Positions 37,706-50,500 of a stretch of 64,000 nucleotides of DNA are shown piece by piece. Source of the stretch: Schistocephalus solidus (taxonomy: Eukaryota; Platyhelminthes; Cestoda; Diphyllobothriidea; Diphyllobothriidae); NCBI GenBank assembly GCA_017591395.1, contig WEDG01001071.1, positions 62,001-126,000 on the forward strand, in the 5' to 3' direction. The notes beneath the pieces were generated by a model that saw only the letters and a program-made list of their open reading frames with translations, was not told the origin of the DNA and did not search any database. A program made the translations under genes and the position numbers. The stretch's first letter is position 1. Each line of letters starts with the position of its first letter.

Positions 37706-39354
37706 CCACGGGGAGCCGTGAGTTTAATCACACTTGGGTCAAGTTAGATCAAGCTGAGGGAGAGGCCGTACCGACATCATTTTCACTTCGTACTTCTAAG
37801 TTCCCTCTTCTAATGGAAAAACTGAGTCTATTCGACTGGCGATGAGATTGGGTGCCGTGGCAGACCGAGCATTGTGGGCCTGCCTGCGTGTTTCATATCT
37901 ACGCTATATGTTGCCTCAACCGAATTAGACTTCAATCACTCGGGTGGTCACATCTTGGAGAAAATTATTTTGACTGGATGGAATGGTTTACGGGGAGAAA
38001 TTTGTTCTGTTGCTGACGTTTCGGGCAGCTTAGTCGGTTTTCTATTTTCTAACCGAAACTCATTTCATACTGTGGCAACTGCATGTATCATCGAGGGCCA
38101 CAAAATACGTCTGGGTGGCCCTTTAAACCGACGGTCGAGGGACCAATCGTGCGTATGTGGACATTTGAATGTACCACAACGTCACTAGAGGGTCCACCCC
38201 TCCTCTGTTACACTATGTATCCTCCTCACTCCCTTCACGCTCTACTTCTGTAGCTCCTTTCTCGCTACTTGACGCTGCGGACTTGCGCATCGCTGTACGG
38301 CATTACAATTTCTGCTATGTTGCATCGGCAAACCTGACCTGATATTTTATACGTCTGAGTGCGCGCGGTGGTTAGTCATACCTTCCGTTTCCGTTTTACC
38401 TCTGCCCCGTACGTACTGATTCCTTTAGTTAGCCGTACTACGTTTTGCCATAGCACGTGACCTTTTCCGTCCTGCCTATCATAGAGGCCACTCAAAGAAG
38501 AGAATGAAGAACCTAGCATAGTCCAAATATTAATAGGGGGTAAGATTTATCTCACACCTTCACAGCACGACTGCGGTGAAACTTCGCCCACTCTTCGCTA
38601 TCCGGTTTAGTCTCCCGACTTGCATATTCACCGCACCAGGTACTACATAATCACGCATGTATCTTGTTATGCAGACGGTGCATGCTTATCACTCGACAGT
38701 AGCCGATCACAGCTGGGCAGGCCGCGTGCCACGCGGAAGCCCTGATTGGCAGGTGCCGTTAGGATGCACCGCTGTGGATGTGCACATGTCTGCCTGTCGG
38801 TAGGCTGCTATTTCTGGAATCCAGTTTATTTTACCAGTGTTGGCTGCAGCAGCGCAATAAACCCAGCTTTATTAACTGCACCACTGTCTGAAATGTTGAT
38901 CATTGGGGGAAGGGGATGTGCGGCAGGGATCTTGCACTACCCAAGGAAATAAACAGCGGTTAAGAGGCCACGAAGCGCCGCCCATAAAGACATCTGATTC
39001 CCCCCCCCCGACCAGTGGATTGCACTCGCTCTTCCAGTGCCCGTCATCGGGTCCGTTAGTTAGCCCAAATGTTTTCGTGAGAGAGAGGAAGGGAAGTTGT
39101 TCGGGATGTTGTTTTGTGGTTGCAGAAATCATTGCGATTTACTCCTCGTCAATCTTTCCGCCACCAAAGGACAGCATTGGACTTGACCCGTAGTATTCTT
39201 TACTTTGTGATTACACCCGACTTGAGACAACCAACGAGTTAGCGCCCCTGCAGCTGCTCTGCTTCCTTTACTATAGACGCTTTCGCAAGCTGAAAGCTAA
39301 CAACCAACCTTCCTGGTTTTTACTTGGTTAGTAACTACGGAGCATTGGCTTGGT
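37706..39354. other. unassigned, with a weak terminal-exon candidate
   Basis: No supported gene. After an acceptor (TTGTTTTGTGGTTGCAG, ending 39125) two frames stay open: one about 22 codons (IIAIYSSSIFPPPKDSIGLD) and one about 38 codons to a TAG. Either could be a last exon; neither is recognised. Confidence 0.3.
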
Positions 39355-39490
39355 GAGAGCCAATAACCGTGTCATTCTGTCTGTATCACTATTGGCTATG
39401 TGGCTGTTGGCGGGGTTCGAGAATGGGCCCTCAAGGCACAGCGGGAGGAGTATATCTCGTAACGCGATCGGTAAGCGCCACTCTAATTTC
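39355..39490 (+). repeat. tRNA-derived SINE copy, 3' part
   Basis: Carries the family blocks GGCTGTTGGCGGGG, AAGGCACAGCGGGAGGAG and GCGATCGGTAAGCGCC. It lies just upstream of a second, fuller copy in the same orientation. Confidence 0.75.
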
Positions 39491-39510
39491 GCAACTCACA
39501 GGAAAACGAG

Positions 39511-39775
39511 GCCGTGGCTCAATGGTTAGGGTGTTGGACTTCTAAGAACGAGTCGCGAGTTCCGCCTCAGGTGTTGCAAAACCTGGGGTTGGGTATGCGT
39601 GGGTGATGATTGCTTATAAGCCAGAAAGGATCATTTAGTCTCTCTCTCTTCTTGCCGGTAATCTCCTGTCTATCACAGTAGCCTCTGTGCGGCTGCTGGC
39701 GGGACTCGAGAGCGGGTCCAAGGCACAATGGGAGGAATATGTCCCGTAACGTGATTGGTGAGCGCCCCCTCGCTC
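39511..39775 (+). repeat. tRNA-derived SINE, most complete copy
   Basis: The tRNA-like head starts GAGGCCGTGGCTCAATGG (A-box-like) with TTGGACTTCTAAG in anticodon-arm position and a damaged B box (GCGAGTTCCGCCTC). The body follows with GGGGTTGGGTATG, TATAAGCCAGAAAGG, GCGGCTGCTGGCGGG and AAGGCACAATGGGAGG, ending near GATTGGTGAGCGCC. Total about 265 bp. SINEs of this type are Pol III transcripts moved by a partner LINE. The partner is not evident from the 3' end. Confidence 0.82.
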
Positions 39776-40099
39776 TCGCTGTCTCTGATAATATCTCAGT
39801 AAAAATTAATTCTACGGCTATTAAACCAATAAAAACAAATAGGACCGCTCTGTCCAAGTCACAAAAGTGGCCCTGCACCCGTTTCCAGGTAGGACAAGTG
39901 TTCCCGTGTCCCAACCACACATATAACCCTTATTTCTGAGAAATTTGGTCCAAGCCACCTATAATGTGGCTGGTTTCTGTTCTCGCGTCCTGTTTGGGCG
40001 GTTATATACGTAATTTTTACCAATATCTTACCTATCAATGTCAAACATGCAGCAAATGCGCTACCTCATGAAACATTAACCGAAATTCTAAAATTTGTT
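39776..40099. other. unassigned
   Basis: No named feature between the SINE and the AT-rich element. Confidence 0.4.
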
Positions 40100-40960
40100 T
40101 CCGATTTGAAAGTAGTTAGCTGAGTAGTGTTGTAATATACATTACTGTGCAGTATAATGCCAAGATATTTTACTCAAGTCAGGGTGCCGGCTTTACTACT
40201 AGCTGCTTTTTGAGCGCCGGCAAAAAAAGTCACCCGGTTAAGATCACTAATAAATTAGTATGACTTTTCCCATTGACTGACCATGCCGTTATAAGTTCAA
40301 ATATATTTTCTGGCAAACACACAAAATCGTCTGTCTTGCACTTGTTTGGTATTACGTATTTAATACTTTTACTTTAAGAAATACTAGTTTTCCGTTTCAT
40401 AAAATTCATCATTTTGAGCTTTTGTAATGCCGTAAAATGTACATTCATAAAGCATTGTATCTATCCATTTCTGCTTGTAAAGCATACACCATGGTCCACA
40501 CCCACTGCCAAATGATAATGAGCCATATAGGATATCTTTTTAGTGGCATAGAGAACTGCATGATTCTCCTTTCGCTGAAAATATGTCGGTGATAGGTTTG
40601 AAGCCCTGAATACACGTTTAATAGCAGGCAGGATTGAAAACTATTCGGGAACCAAAGAAAAAATTAAAATCGAAAGATAATCTTTCGTAACGTATGCAAT
40701 TTTGAGGAGATATAATGTACTACCAAAATAGTTTAATGCCTGTTTTCTATGAAATGTATTTGATTTTTTACCATCGAAAATCAGCGAGCAAAAAATCATG
40801 CTGTTTAAGTATTCATTCCTACAGAAGTGGCCGAAAATAAGCTCTTTGAAAAGTCGGTCTCCTGGCGTGACTGGAATATCTGGTGATTATACTGTACACT
40901 AATTAATATTCCAATCTTTCGCAAGTAATATTTTCTAATCGAAAGCCCATTTTAGAGTTT
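40100..40960. mobile_element. AT-rich inverted-repeat element, family B, copy 2
   Basis: The left end (CAGTATAATGCCAAGATATT, then GGGTGCCGGCTTT) matches the reverse complement of the right end (CAGTATAATCACCAGATATT, then GGAGACCGACTTT). The inverted termini are about 70-90 bp, imperfect. The core is AT-rich and non-coding and shares an ACACCATGGTCCA block with the copy at 51985. Confidence 0.78.
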
Positions 40961-43189
40961 CGGTTTATATTTCATGAGATAGCGCATATACAGTATTTCA
41001 GAACCATTCTACCCATTCACTTCCTCCTTAAAACGAGGAGCGAATAGTCGCAGTATGCTCGCAATAAACGTATGTCCGCCATGCTCTGTCATGTTCTTAG
41101 CTGCTGGGGGAAATCGGCCAGGCGTATTTTTGAATCCGCAAACGTATCGCATCCACTAAGATGCAGTCACCGTAAATCACCAAACCTACTTCGATGAAAC
41201 TCTGGTGCTGCACACCAGAATTGCTTCAACCTGCTACAGTTTTTCTCTTCTTTTCTTTTTAGATATGGATGAATTGCTGGCAAGCGTTGTTGTCGATGAA
41301 TGAATAGATTCTGTGTCAATGAACACCTGCCTGTATGCCGGCGCTGGCGTCACTATTGCAAAGCTGAGGACTCCCCTCTTCCCGTCGTCCTCCCCCCTAT
41401 CCCTAACTCAAAATTCTAGACTGTAACCCTTTCAGACTTTCGCCGTGTCTCATCAACTCGGTCAACCTCGAGCTACTTGTCTTTTGCTAACTTCTTAAAT
41501 TATGCTGAGCGTCAAGCTGGGTTGTGGCTTTTGTTGTCTTGCCCTGCTGAACCTTTTGATCTTTTTGAGTTATTTGCAGCCTCGAGTGGCCGACTATCTC
41601 GTCTCTCGTGCTGTTTCCCGAGAACCGAATAGCAACTTAACAAACTTGGTCATGGCCGTATAGGGGGTCTAACTAAGGTAAACGGAATTAAGAACCGAAT
41701 TTCGGGGGTGTGGTAGTTAAGGGCATTGAACCTGCCTCACGGCTTCCATCCGGAAAAAAACGGGTGATCCTGAGCTAGTTAGAAAGTATTTTAATCGGAG
41801 TGTGAAATGCGCAGGACCATGAGAGATTTCCGCTTTAAGCTCTGCTGATGCGGCGCAAGCCTCTGAGCAAGTCGGGGAGGGGGGGGGGCTGCTGCTCCTA
41901 CCGCCGTGCAGTTATCAGCCAGCTCGCCTCTGGCGTCGTGTTTTCCATTTCCTGAGAATTTTATTGCACCCGGTGATGCCATAACTTATGGAATTTGTAC
42001 CTACCTGCTCTCTCTTAACCGCATTTGAGTGAACTTTGAACCAACTGAAGTCGCCCTACAGTGACTCGCCTACGCGCTCCTGCTGTTTGTGCACCCGAGC
42101 GTACACGTTGCGGGAAAGAACTGATCCCCGAGTTCTGACAACCAGCCGTGTAACTGGAGTCAACAGACAATGAACGAGCTGATGGTAAACCCTCCGAACC
42201 TAAGTTTCTCTGTGGCGCAGCCTTCCTGCTGAAGGATGTATTTGAACAAATTATTCTACATGTGGTTGTTGATTACTCGAAAGGTCTTCAGTGTAGTATT
42301 CGCGTGCTCATAGTACACTTTCAGCCCGAAGCTGTGGTCGAAGGTCCCTGCCGCAACGTTACCTCTTCAGGATTATGTTTAATTACTCCAAGTGCAAATC
42401 AGCATGGATCATTCTGCCTGCCTCACTTTGTATTCTCCCCCCGGCCCCCTCTATCTGTGATCGCACATATGCTTGGCAAATGAATTTCGTCGTTTTTTCA
42501 TGTACTATAATCTTTTTAGACCTTAGTTATCACTCCGCGCAAATTGAAAGCACCTTGGTAAGCGGTTGTGCTTTAGTCGATAATTCAAACCGTCTTGTCT
42601 ACCGATTGCTTGCAAGACCATCTTCAACAACTTGACATGCAGAGTATTGTCGTACGCATAAGCGGGGGATATCGCTTATGTGCCGACCCCCCTTCCCCCG
42701 CAGGACAGGGAAAAAGGAACACCGTCCCTACTAAGGGTGACCTTACGATGGATTCCAGGACGGATATTTATTCTCTAACCTTGCTTTAAACCTAGCCCTA
42801 GCTCCCTCGGAATCTAACGTGAAGCCACCTGCATTGAAGGACATTCATATTCCAATTTCTGCCCGGGAAAGTCCACATCGATCCCTGGCCGGCCATTCGG
42901 TACCATGACGAGGGTAGCGTAATCCAGGAATTCTTCGAACAAAAACGGAAATGTTGCAATAGCCATTTCCGACTTGTTTATCGTGCTACTCTAACACCAG
43001 GCTAGTATTCTCAGGAATTCGAGGCAAAAGAAGGGCTTTATCAGAATGCTGAAGTTTCGAAGAGCTTGGTTGGCTCACCATTTTCAAAGTGTTAAATGTA
43101 CGTTACCGTTCAACTGTCGACTCCGGCAAGCTGTCCACTGTGTCACCACAAGATGGGCTCAGGGGGCGATGACTTACGTTTCTAGTGTC
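40961..43189. other. unassigned, with a short terminal-exon candidate
   Basis: No supported gene apart from the candidate at 41263-41303. Other open frames lack motifs. Confidence 0.35.
41263..41303 (+). CDS. candidate very short terminal exon
   Basis: An exceptionally pyrimidine-rich acceptor (TTTCTCTTCTTTTCTTTTTAG) ends at 41262. The next bases read, after two bases of a split codon, MDELLASVVVDE and then TGA. The short acidic-hydrophobic tail looks coding, but 12 codons cannot be distinguished from chance. Confidence 0.22.
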
Positions 43190-43318
43190 GGTCGACCTGC
43201 GCAGTATCTACCTTACGCTCTCAAACCTGGACCCAGTGTCAAGAGGACCGGAGGTGGTATAGGGCGCAGGTGAATGGCGTGTCGGGAAACCGCACCTAAG
43301 CGTGCCACCATACCGGCA
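43190..43318. repeat. repeat C, copy 3, partial
   Basis: Shares CCAGTGTCAAGAGGACCGGAG-type sequence and the GCGCAGGTGAATGG and GCGTGCCACCA blocks with the copies at 14126 and 29240. Only about 130 bp is recognisable. Confidence 0.55.
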
Positions 43319-45704
43319 TGGATCTCACTGAGTGGGAAAGCCATAGAGGCCGTATTACGAAGGAGGCGTTAAAGCCTGATTCAGTCGCCACTTCACACAA
43401 ATACACTGGGCAGGCTGTGATGACCGAGCTATCCAGTCATTTGGCAGCCTTCTAAGCCATGGCTTTTAACGCACCGGGAGAAATATGCACTGAGACAGTC
43501 AACCTCACTCTCTCCCAATTTCTAGGCGTCAGTCCACTGTCCGAGTCCCTCAGTGATCTGACGTGAGGATTGAACCCACAGGTTGAAAGGTAGAGAGCTC
43601 GTCTGTGCGTGCCACATACACGACCTGGCCTCTCGCACACATCAGGATTTCACACAACGTGTGTGGGCGGCTCTGATCTCACATGTGTGAGAATGCCATA
43701 GACGCCAAATGCCGGCAGAAGCTCCACCACCCCATCGAGGTGAGTGACACAATTAAGAAACATGAAAAACCCGCCAAACATCTAAAAGGGCTGAGGCCGA
43801 GTAATATTGTTCGATTAAGTGCATTTATTTTTCGGATGCGTTCAAACCACGCCGACGCTGCCGGACTGTAGAAGCCATTCTCCAACGGTGTCAAAACTGC
43901 TACAGGCGGGCCACGTTGTGACAACATACCCCGCCTACAGCTTGACTTGCAGAGTCATCGTAAACATGAAAGCGTAGATTTTGCTGGTAACTCCCGTCAA
44001 TCATCGTCAGGCCTCTCTGACCTGTCCATTGGAACATTTAGTCCCGACATCATCCATTGGGCCACTGGGTATGAGCAATAGAAGTCCCTAAAAGGTCACT
44101 TCAAGATCGTCAAATCTCTTAAGAACGTCACAGTCGAAAATAACTGTAGGTGAAATGAGCAGAACACAGTATCTGTAACCAGAGTTATAAGTATACTAGT
44201 AAACAAGCGAGTTTCTCCCAAAATTCACATAAGAAAACCACCACATGTAAACGAATCGTCCCAATTTTTTCCCACCTATGAACACCCATGGACCTAGGTT
44301 TGTTTGGTGGGACGACTACGAATCCATCACAACCAGGATATTGATCCGACTTTGAGGGAATCAGAACTGATAGTGGGAACTTTCCAATAAGTCCCTTCTG
44401 CGAATACACATTTAGGTCTGATTTATTATTATGCCCATCGTGACTCACACAAGCCACCTCAGAAATCGAATGAAAATAGCTATCACCGATAGCGAGGGTC
44501 GATCGAATTGGGTTTCTTTGGTTTTCCTGGCGGACATAAAGAAGCCTATGCAGGCTTTTTTAAAATAAGTCTGTTCACTGAGACAGTGTAACTGGCAAAT
44601 TCATATAAACAATCTTGTCACTAGTTGCCCTGATATAACCTTTTTTCAGTAGAACGTAACTGGAGATGGAAAAGAAGGCGATGGTAATCCTTAGCTATCT
44701 TTTATCGCGGTAATTTAACTGGCGCGCAAGTAAACCATTACGCAACCTTAAATTTCGGGCTTGGTAAGGACCAAACAGGTCGAAGAACGTGACCCTCGAG
44801 AAGGGGAACTGCCAAGCGCCTGAGGTTTTTTATTTAAAAAAGCCTTCCAACTGACTTTCCGAGTAAGTGACGTTGGTTGGTGGAAGGAATCGGTACACAT
44901 CTGGCATGTACAGACAGGAGCAGGATGCTTTGTCCGTCTGTCTCATGGCAGTCGGATGTGCACAAGTCCATGCGACTTACATCGAATTCGCACCCCACGT
45001 GCCTTCCGGTTTCCCTGAGGACGTCTGCGACCAGCATCCCAAAAGCAGACGCGTTTCTTCGTAGTATGTGCTTATGTTACACTTCCAACTAGTAAAAGGT
45101 TGGAGTATAAAAGCGCCTGCGACTGCAGTCAGTATCCCCTTTAGGATGAGGACAATATGAATTAACCTGTTCAGACTGAATACCCCTCATGTAATGTGAC
45201 TGAAGTTGTTAGTGGGGTGGAAGAAATTTCTATATGAAGAAAATTGCCGGTAGGGGTTTGCTTATATGCCCGCCGGTAGCAAAATATAAGCAATTCTGAC
45301 CTAATTCAGCTTGAGGTGGAGGAAAAGATAAAAGACGGTTTTCTTCTAATCACTTTTCAAGAAGATGGATCGGAAACAAATTTGACGTGAGTTTGAAATT
45401 TCCCAGGACAGAATTTTCGTCTGCCTCATCGGGAGGAACTAAATTGCACCGCCAAAGTAGAGCTGCTCCACTTTATGCAAGACATCTGAGATGGAAAGTG
45501 TGTTGTTTCGGCGTTGGATTGGGCTTTTCAGATTACCGTATTTCAAGTGTTTCACATAAGTGCCAAATAAACTGTGAGCCAAAGTTGCACAAATGGACCG
45601 TAATGCTGCCCATCTGAATTCCTGTCCGGTAGCCTTGATCACATCTGTCGTTGCGGTTGAATTCATAGAACTTTTAGCAGCCACAACCCTTGTAAGCATT
45701 AGAC
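43319..45704. other. unassigned, with a tRNA-like T arm near 43570
   Basis: On the minus strand, GTGGGTTCAATCCTCAC at about 43563-43581 is a good T arm with a B-box-like core, but no matching A box or acceptor stem is seen. It may be a decayed SINE head. Nothing else is recognised. Confidence 0.35.
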
Positions 45705-45903
45705 GAAGATCGATCCTCGGCTGGTGCAACACATGGGGTTTGGTAAGACTGGTTGACGACGGCAAATAAGCCAGAAATGGCCATTCCATTCTCCATTGTC
45801 TTTGCCGGCAATATTAATTTGCCTATTCTTCTACTAGCTGCTGTGTGGCTGCTGGTGGCGCTCGAGAGTCGTGTGAGTTCCGTTAGCGATCGGTGAGCGT
45901 TCA
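45705..45903 (+). repeat. tRNA-derived SINE copy
   Basis: Shows the end of the tRNA-like head (GATCGATCCTCGGCTGGTG), then GGGGTTTGG, TAAGCCAGAAATGG, GTGGCTGCTGG and GCGATCGGTGAGCG in family order. The AAGGCACAACGGGAGG block is deleted. Confidence 0.75.
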
Positions 45904-46744
45904 TCAATGGATGCAGAATGTAAGATTTTCGGGCGATTAGTTTGTGCAGAGTGACTAGCTCAGTTAACGGTGGTTGCCTGAGAGGCCACGGCAGGTGCTG
46001 ACAACGTTCTCATGCCCGAGACAATTCACCTGGGTGGTCTGCTTTCTCTGTCCTCATTTGGAACGAGCGTCAAACTGCAACGCTGTGGCCCCTATGATAC
46101 TGTTTACGTGAGAACAGCGATTCCCCCAAATTAATGCTGGTACATGGCGGCCAAGGGGGTTCTAAACAGGTCATGTTTTTAAACTTTCTCAGCCACTTCG
46201 CTCACATTCATCTTCAGTCTTCTTCCCTATCGCATACCATCATTGCACGGTGGGTGTACGAATTAAGAGTGAAACAGACGTATCGCAATTCTCACTCACC
46301 ATAAACAAACGCTCCACTCATGGCTACACTCAGCTCAAGAGGCACTGGCTGGCCTCGCTGCACGCGACTGCCTTGTCCCCAGATTAACGGTGTTCAGGTG
46401 CTTAAGGCCTGCGTGACTGTGGTTGTATGGGAAGTTCTTAGATTAGCCTGGGGAGTGGGGGTAGGCTGACACAGTTGCGAGCGGCCTTGACTCTCAAATC
46501 TGCACGTCTGCGACACACCATAGATGGTGCTGGCGTGTGTGCGCGTTGGCCGAAACAAAGAATGTGAACTGACCTTGGAGTAGCACAAGTAGCGCGTGAG
46601 GGTTGTGACATGTGTATCGCGAGCCCCTACAAACTAAATGCGTCAGGAATGGAACGTGATTCTCGGTCGTTCCAGATGTAGTGGTATAGAAATATACGTT
46701 AACGGGTGATATTTTTCCGGTGATTAAAAATTTAAGATGCGGTT

Positions 46745-46935
46745 CCCGTGAGTCCCTTAACCGATCGGTGAGTGCCTCTCTACCAATCCCATCTCCGGTC
46801 TTCTGGAGTCTGTTATGACATTGGGGCTCAGGTGAATGAGGAAAAAAGAGTGCGTTGGAGGCGGCGCAAGTCACCGTCCCTGTGCCCTGAAGCGCACGGT
46901 GGACCCCGGCGGACTCAACGGTCAAACTGTCACCT
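46745..46935. repeat. SINE tail and repeat D fragment
   Basis: The SINE end block (CTTAACCGATCGGTGAGTGC) lies at about 46757-46776, and the repeat D block (CGCAAGTCACCGTCCCTG, then GCACGGTGGACC and CGGTCAAACTGTCACC) lies at 46865-46935. Both are partial copies. Confidence 0.6.
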
Positions 46936-47384
46936 GATCGCAGGTAAGATCGCAATTAGGCTATTCAATGTAGTTGGCAATCCCAGTGGGGAAAGTTCCG
47001 ATAGAATATTTCAAAAAAACTCTAGCTTCCAAGCCTAGGATACTCCCTGAGTACGGAAATGGGATAAGGAACTTCGTGGATCGAATGGGAGGTAGTGACT
47101 GCTTCCTCCTCGGATCCTAGAATTTGGCGCTTCTTCAGACAATACTTTTCGGAAAACGGGGACAATCTGCTTTGTAAACATACATGTGCATAGATAACTA
47201 TTTAATAGTATTCAAATGTGCCACATTTAGGCTACTCTAGTTCCCTCACTTCTAGCACACATCAGTAATGGTGATCATGGTTCTTCTTCTTTTAGAAAAA
47301 GCAACCATGAAATCTTCCAAAATCTATAGTTACAAGAAGAACCCACAGAGCTCTGATTGACTTGCAGTTGTCAATATGAGCTAT
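46936..47384. other. unassigned
   Basis: No named feature is seen. Confidence 0.4.
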
Positions 47385-47513
47385 TTAACTGAAGATAAAA
47401 GCATTCAGTTTAAATATCCATATACATCTTCATCTGCAACTGTTTCTGATGATGGGTTTGAGAGAGAATTCAAAATTTCAGGCCAATAAACAAAATTTTC
47501 CAGTGATCACCTC

Positions 47514-47551
<38 letters not shown>
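47385..47551 (-). repeat. PLE terminal-sequence fragment (P1 lineage) ending in an (ATT)n run
   Basis: On the minus strand the segment carries the P1/P3 terminal pattern (GTTTATTGGCCTG, then TCTCTCTCAAACCCATCATC). No body is attached. It abuts an ATT microsatellite at 47514-47551. Confidence 0.65.
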
Positions 47552-47552
<1 letters not shown>

Positions 47553-50500
47553 TGAATTTCGATTACCCTTCTTCACAGCTGGCAGAATGTGTGCGGTAGG
47601 ACATCTGCTTTTAGGACAATCTAAACAGATATATCAAACCCCAATCTTAACCCTAGACTAAATCAAAATCTGTTGTCATGCCGGGGTGGAGGCAGCACAT
47701 AATCGACTCATACCGATGGTTCAAGTTATTTTCTACCTTTTTCGAAACAACCTCTGTACTGCACATGTATAGAAGTTCAGTGAGCAAACGGCTTCTGCTA
47801 AGACTAATACAGCACGAATACTGGAGACACGTATGCCATATTCACACAGCACACATGACTTCGGGGAGAGGAGTGGAGCAAAAAGGCATCGGAAGCAATC
47901 TATAATCCCAGCACGTCACTTTGAGGTGAGGATCGTAAGCTTTACTACCAAAACTTCTTTACTCCAGTACCTAACTTCCCGGATCCTAAATCAGAGGCAA
48001 AGGGAGTTACTTTGGCGTCGCCTATCAAAATTTCTGTAACCAGATCTTCCAAAATGGTAAAGTATTGGGATAAGAACTCAGGAAGTCAGAAGATACCGTT
48101 CTTAGACCACGGCTTCTTTCCTCTGTCCGCTGGAAACATTAAGACGACAAAACCCCTGGGATAAACGATATTTTTTACTGACCTGTTTTCGGGCGCACAA
48201 CGCAAAACCTCATTTTGTTCTCATATGAATATTTATGTAGGTTAAGATTCCTTGGAAATCCGCAAGGATAATGGATGCACGAGAGTGGTGAAAATGCCGC
48301 ATATTTTTATTCGAATATGGAAAAATAAATTTATTGTTGAAAAGTAGAAACGTGGAAAAGACTCGGCAATGATTAACTTCATACAGCAACGATAATCAGA
48401 TATTCTTGCCATTTTCCCAAAAAAGGATAGCCAATTTACCCTTTATGGACTAAGTACAGAAGTATTTAGCACATTTAACTAATTAAACCATTCGTTTGGT
48501 TTCAATTGAAGTGAATTTATAAAATTAAAGAATCTCTGGCGTGTGCATCAAGTTTTTCTGTCACATTTTGACCCAGGAGACATGAGCGAAGTCGGTTACT
48601 TAAAAGACTTTGTGCTTACAATCCAGATGATCACTCAGGTGAGATGAAAATACATGTGTGACATCTATAAACTCACTCCAATTTTAAAGGCAACTGGTGA
48701 ACCTATGCCGCCAAGCCCAAAAGGACAATTAATGCTATTTGTTTGTGTCCGCTGTTTGTTGATCCCAGGGGCTGAAGGAGAAAGTTTGAAATATTGAAGT
48801 ATATTTCTCAGCTAATTAATCGTTATTTATAAGTCAGACCATGGCTTTAGTTGAAGAACGGTCGTTTTTTATCGCAATAGCGCTTTCGTGGATGCGTTGT
48901 CGGTCCGTGCATTTCTGTGAGAAGATCGGACCTTCTGTGTGTTAGGTCATGGACTGTATGTTAACCGACGTCATGAGCAAAATGCAAGCTAACGTATTCT
49001 GTCAGAACACAATAGCCATAACTGCAAGCGGACGATAAAAACCGGATGATTACAAAATCCGATTATTCCACCGGAACCTTCTCAACGTGGTCGCCATCTG
49101 CTTTCGATAGTCATAAGCGGATCCTAGGGTTCCTTCCGTCAAATATGTCATTTGGCTAGTCCCCCAACCAAAAACCTGATACCTCCTAGCATAATTCATC
49201 GTTAATTAAGCGTCTAGGCGCGGTCTTTTGCCCTCTTTGTTTAGCTGGAGCTCTCTGAGACCAGCTAATGAGCTTCAACTATCGAAGAGGTGTCTATCAA
49301 GTTTCCGCGCTAATTGCCCGATCGAAGACAAGTTTAATTGCAATTCACTTTCCAGTTCAGTGGTGCTGAGATTCGTACAGTAGCAACTGCGGCAGCGTGA
49401 GAGCGCGCAGAGTGCTGTGGTGTTTGCATTTTTGGTGGAAATTTTCAGGTGTGCGTGTGCGCGCGTCAATCAGTTTCGGACAGCTGCTGACAGCTCCACC
49501 GTCTTCGACCTCCCTCCCCTCGCAGAAAGAAGGGGATAATGGTAGTTAAATCTCGCACCGCTGTGCAATGGCAACCCAGCCGGAGGGGTGTGGGAACTTG
49601 ACTGGCATCTTGAGGTCCGCGTGACCGAACACTGTTCAACCTCGTCTCATGCACCCCTGCTCCCACGACCAAAGTGTCAGGCGGACGGGGCGGAGCAGTC
49701 GGACAGCGCAGGAGGGGGAAGAGTCGACTGAGGAGACCGCTTTGGGAGAATTCGAAGGGTAAGTGTGTCTGGGAGGCGAATTGCAGTGTCTACAAATGAA
49801 TGGACAAACCACAGTGGGTCAGGAGAAGAAGAAAAGGAAGCTTTAAGGAATCGCAGCATTACCACGGAGTGCGCAGCTTATCGTCGTCTTCATTTACGCG
49901 GAACGATTGCAATCCGTATAAATTAAGAAAAGGGTTTAGGCCCACTTAACAGCCGCTGTGACTTTTGAAGAGGTTGTCCTTTGTACTTCATAAAAAAACG
50001 GGAGATTATTGGACATGAAAAGACTTCCCAATTTTATTCCTTCATGATCTTCTTGTGAGTTCTTTCGTTCTTGTTTCCTTCTCATGAAAGCTAGGCGTGC
50101 TTGTCTTTTACTGTGTGTTCCGCTCTTTCAAATTTTGCATGATACTAAGTACTTAACATAAGGGAGGGTAAAATAAATGTAATCAAATTTCTTTTTAAAA
50201 GTTTCCAAGTTTGGAAACCACAAATTCTTCAAAGTGTGCGCATGACCCCTTGGGTTATCTTCTGTTGAGCAAATTTCAAAATTCTCCATATCTTTCGTTT
50301 GGGAACCTCTATGTGACCTAGTTGCATGTTGTGCCATAACTTCTTTGTATTTTCACTTTCCCACCTGAACTGGACTTTTTTGACAGGCCAATTATTTGAC
50401 TTTGACCTTGAAACGGAAGGTCATCCTTGCGCTCCTGTATACTCGCGCAACGCACGCCCACAGCTAATATTTGTTGTCTGGGCTCGGATGTGGGCATTCA

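Noticed and set aside
43560..43640. A second tRNA gene
   Set aside because: Only a T arm is recognisable; no matching acceptor stem, A box or anticodon arm.
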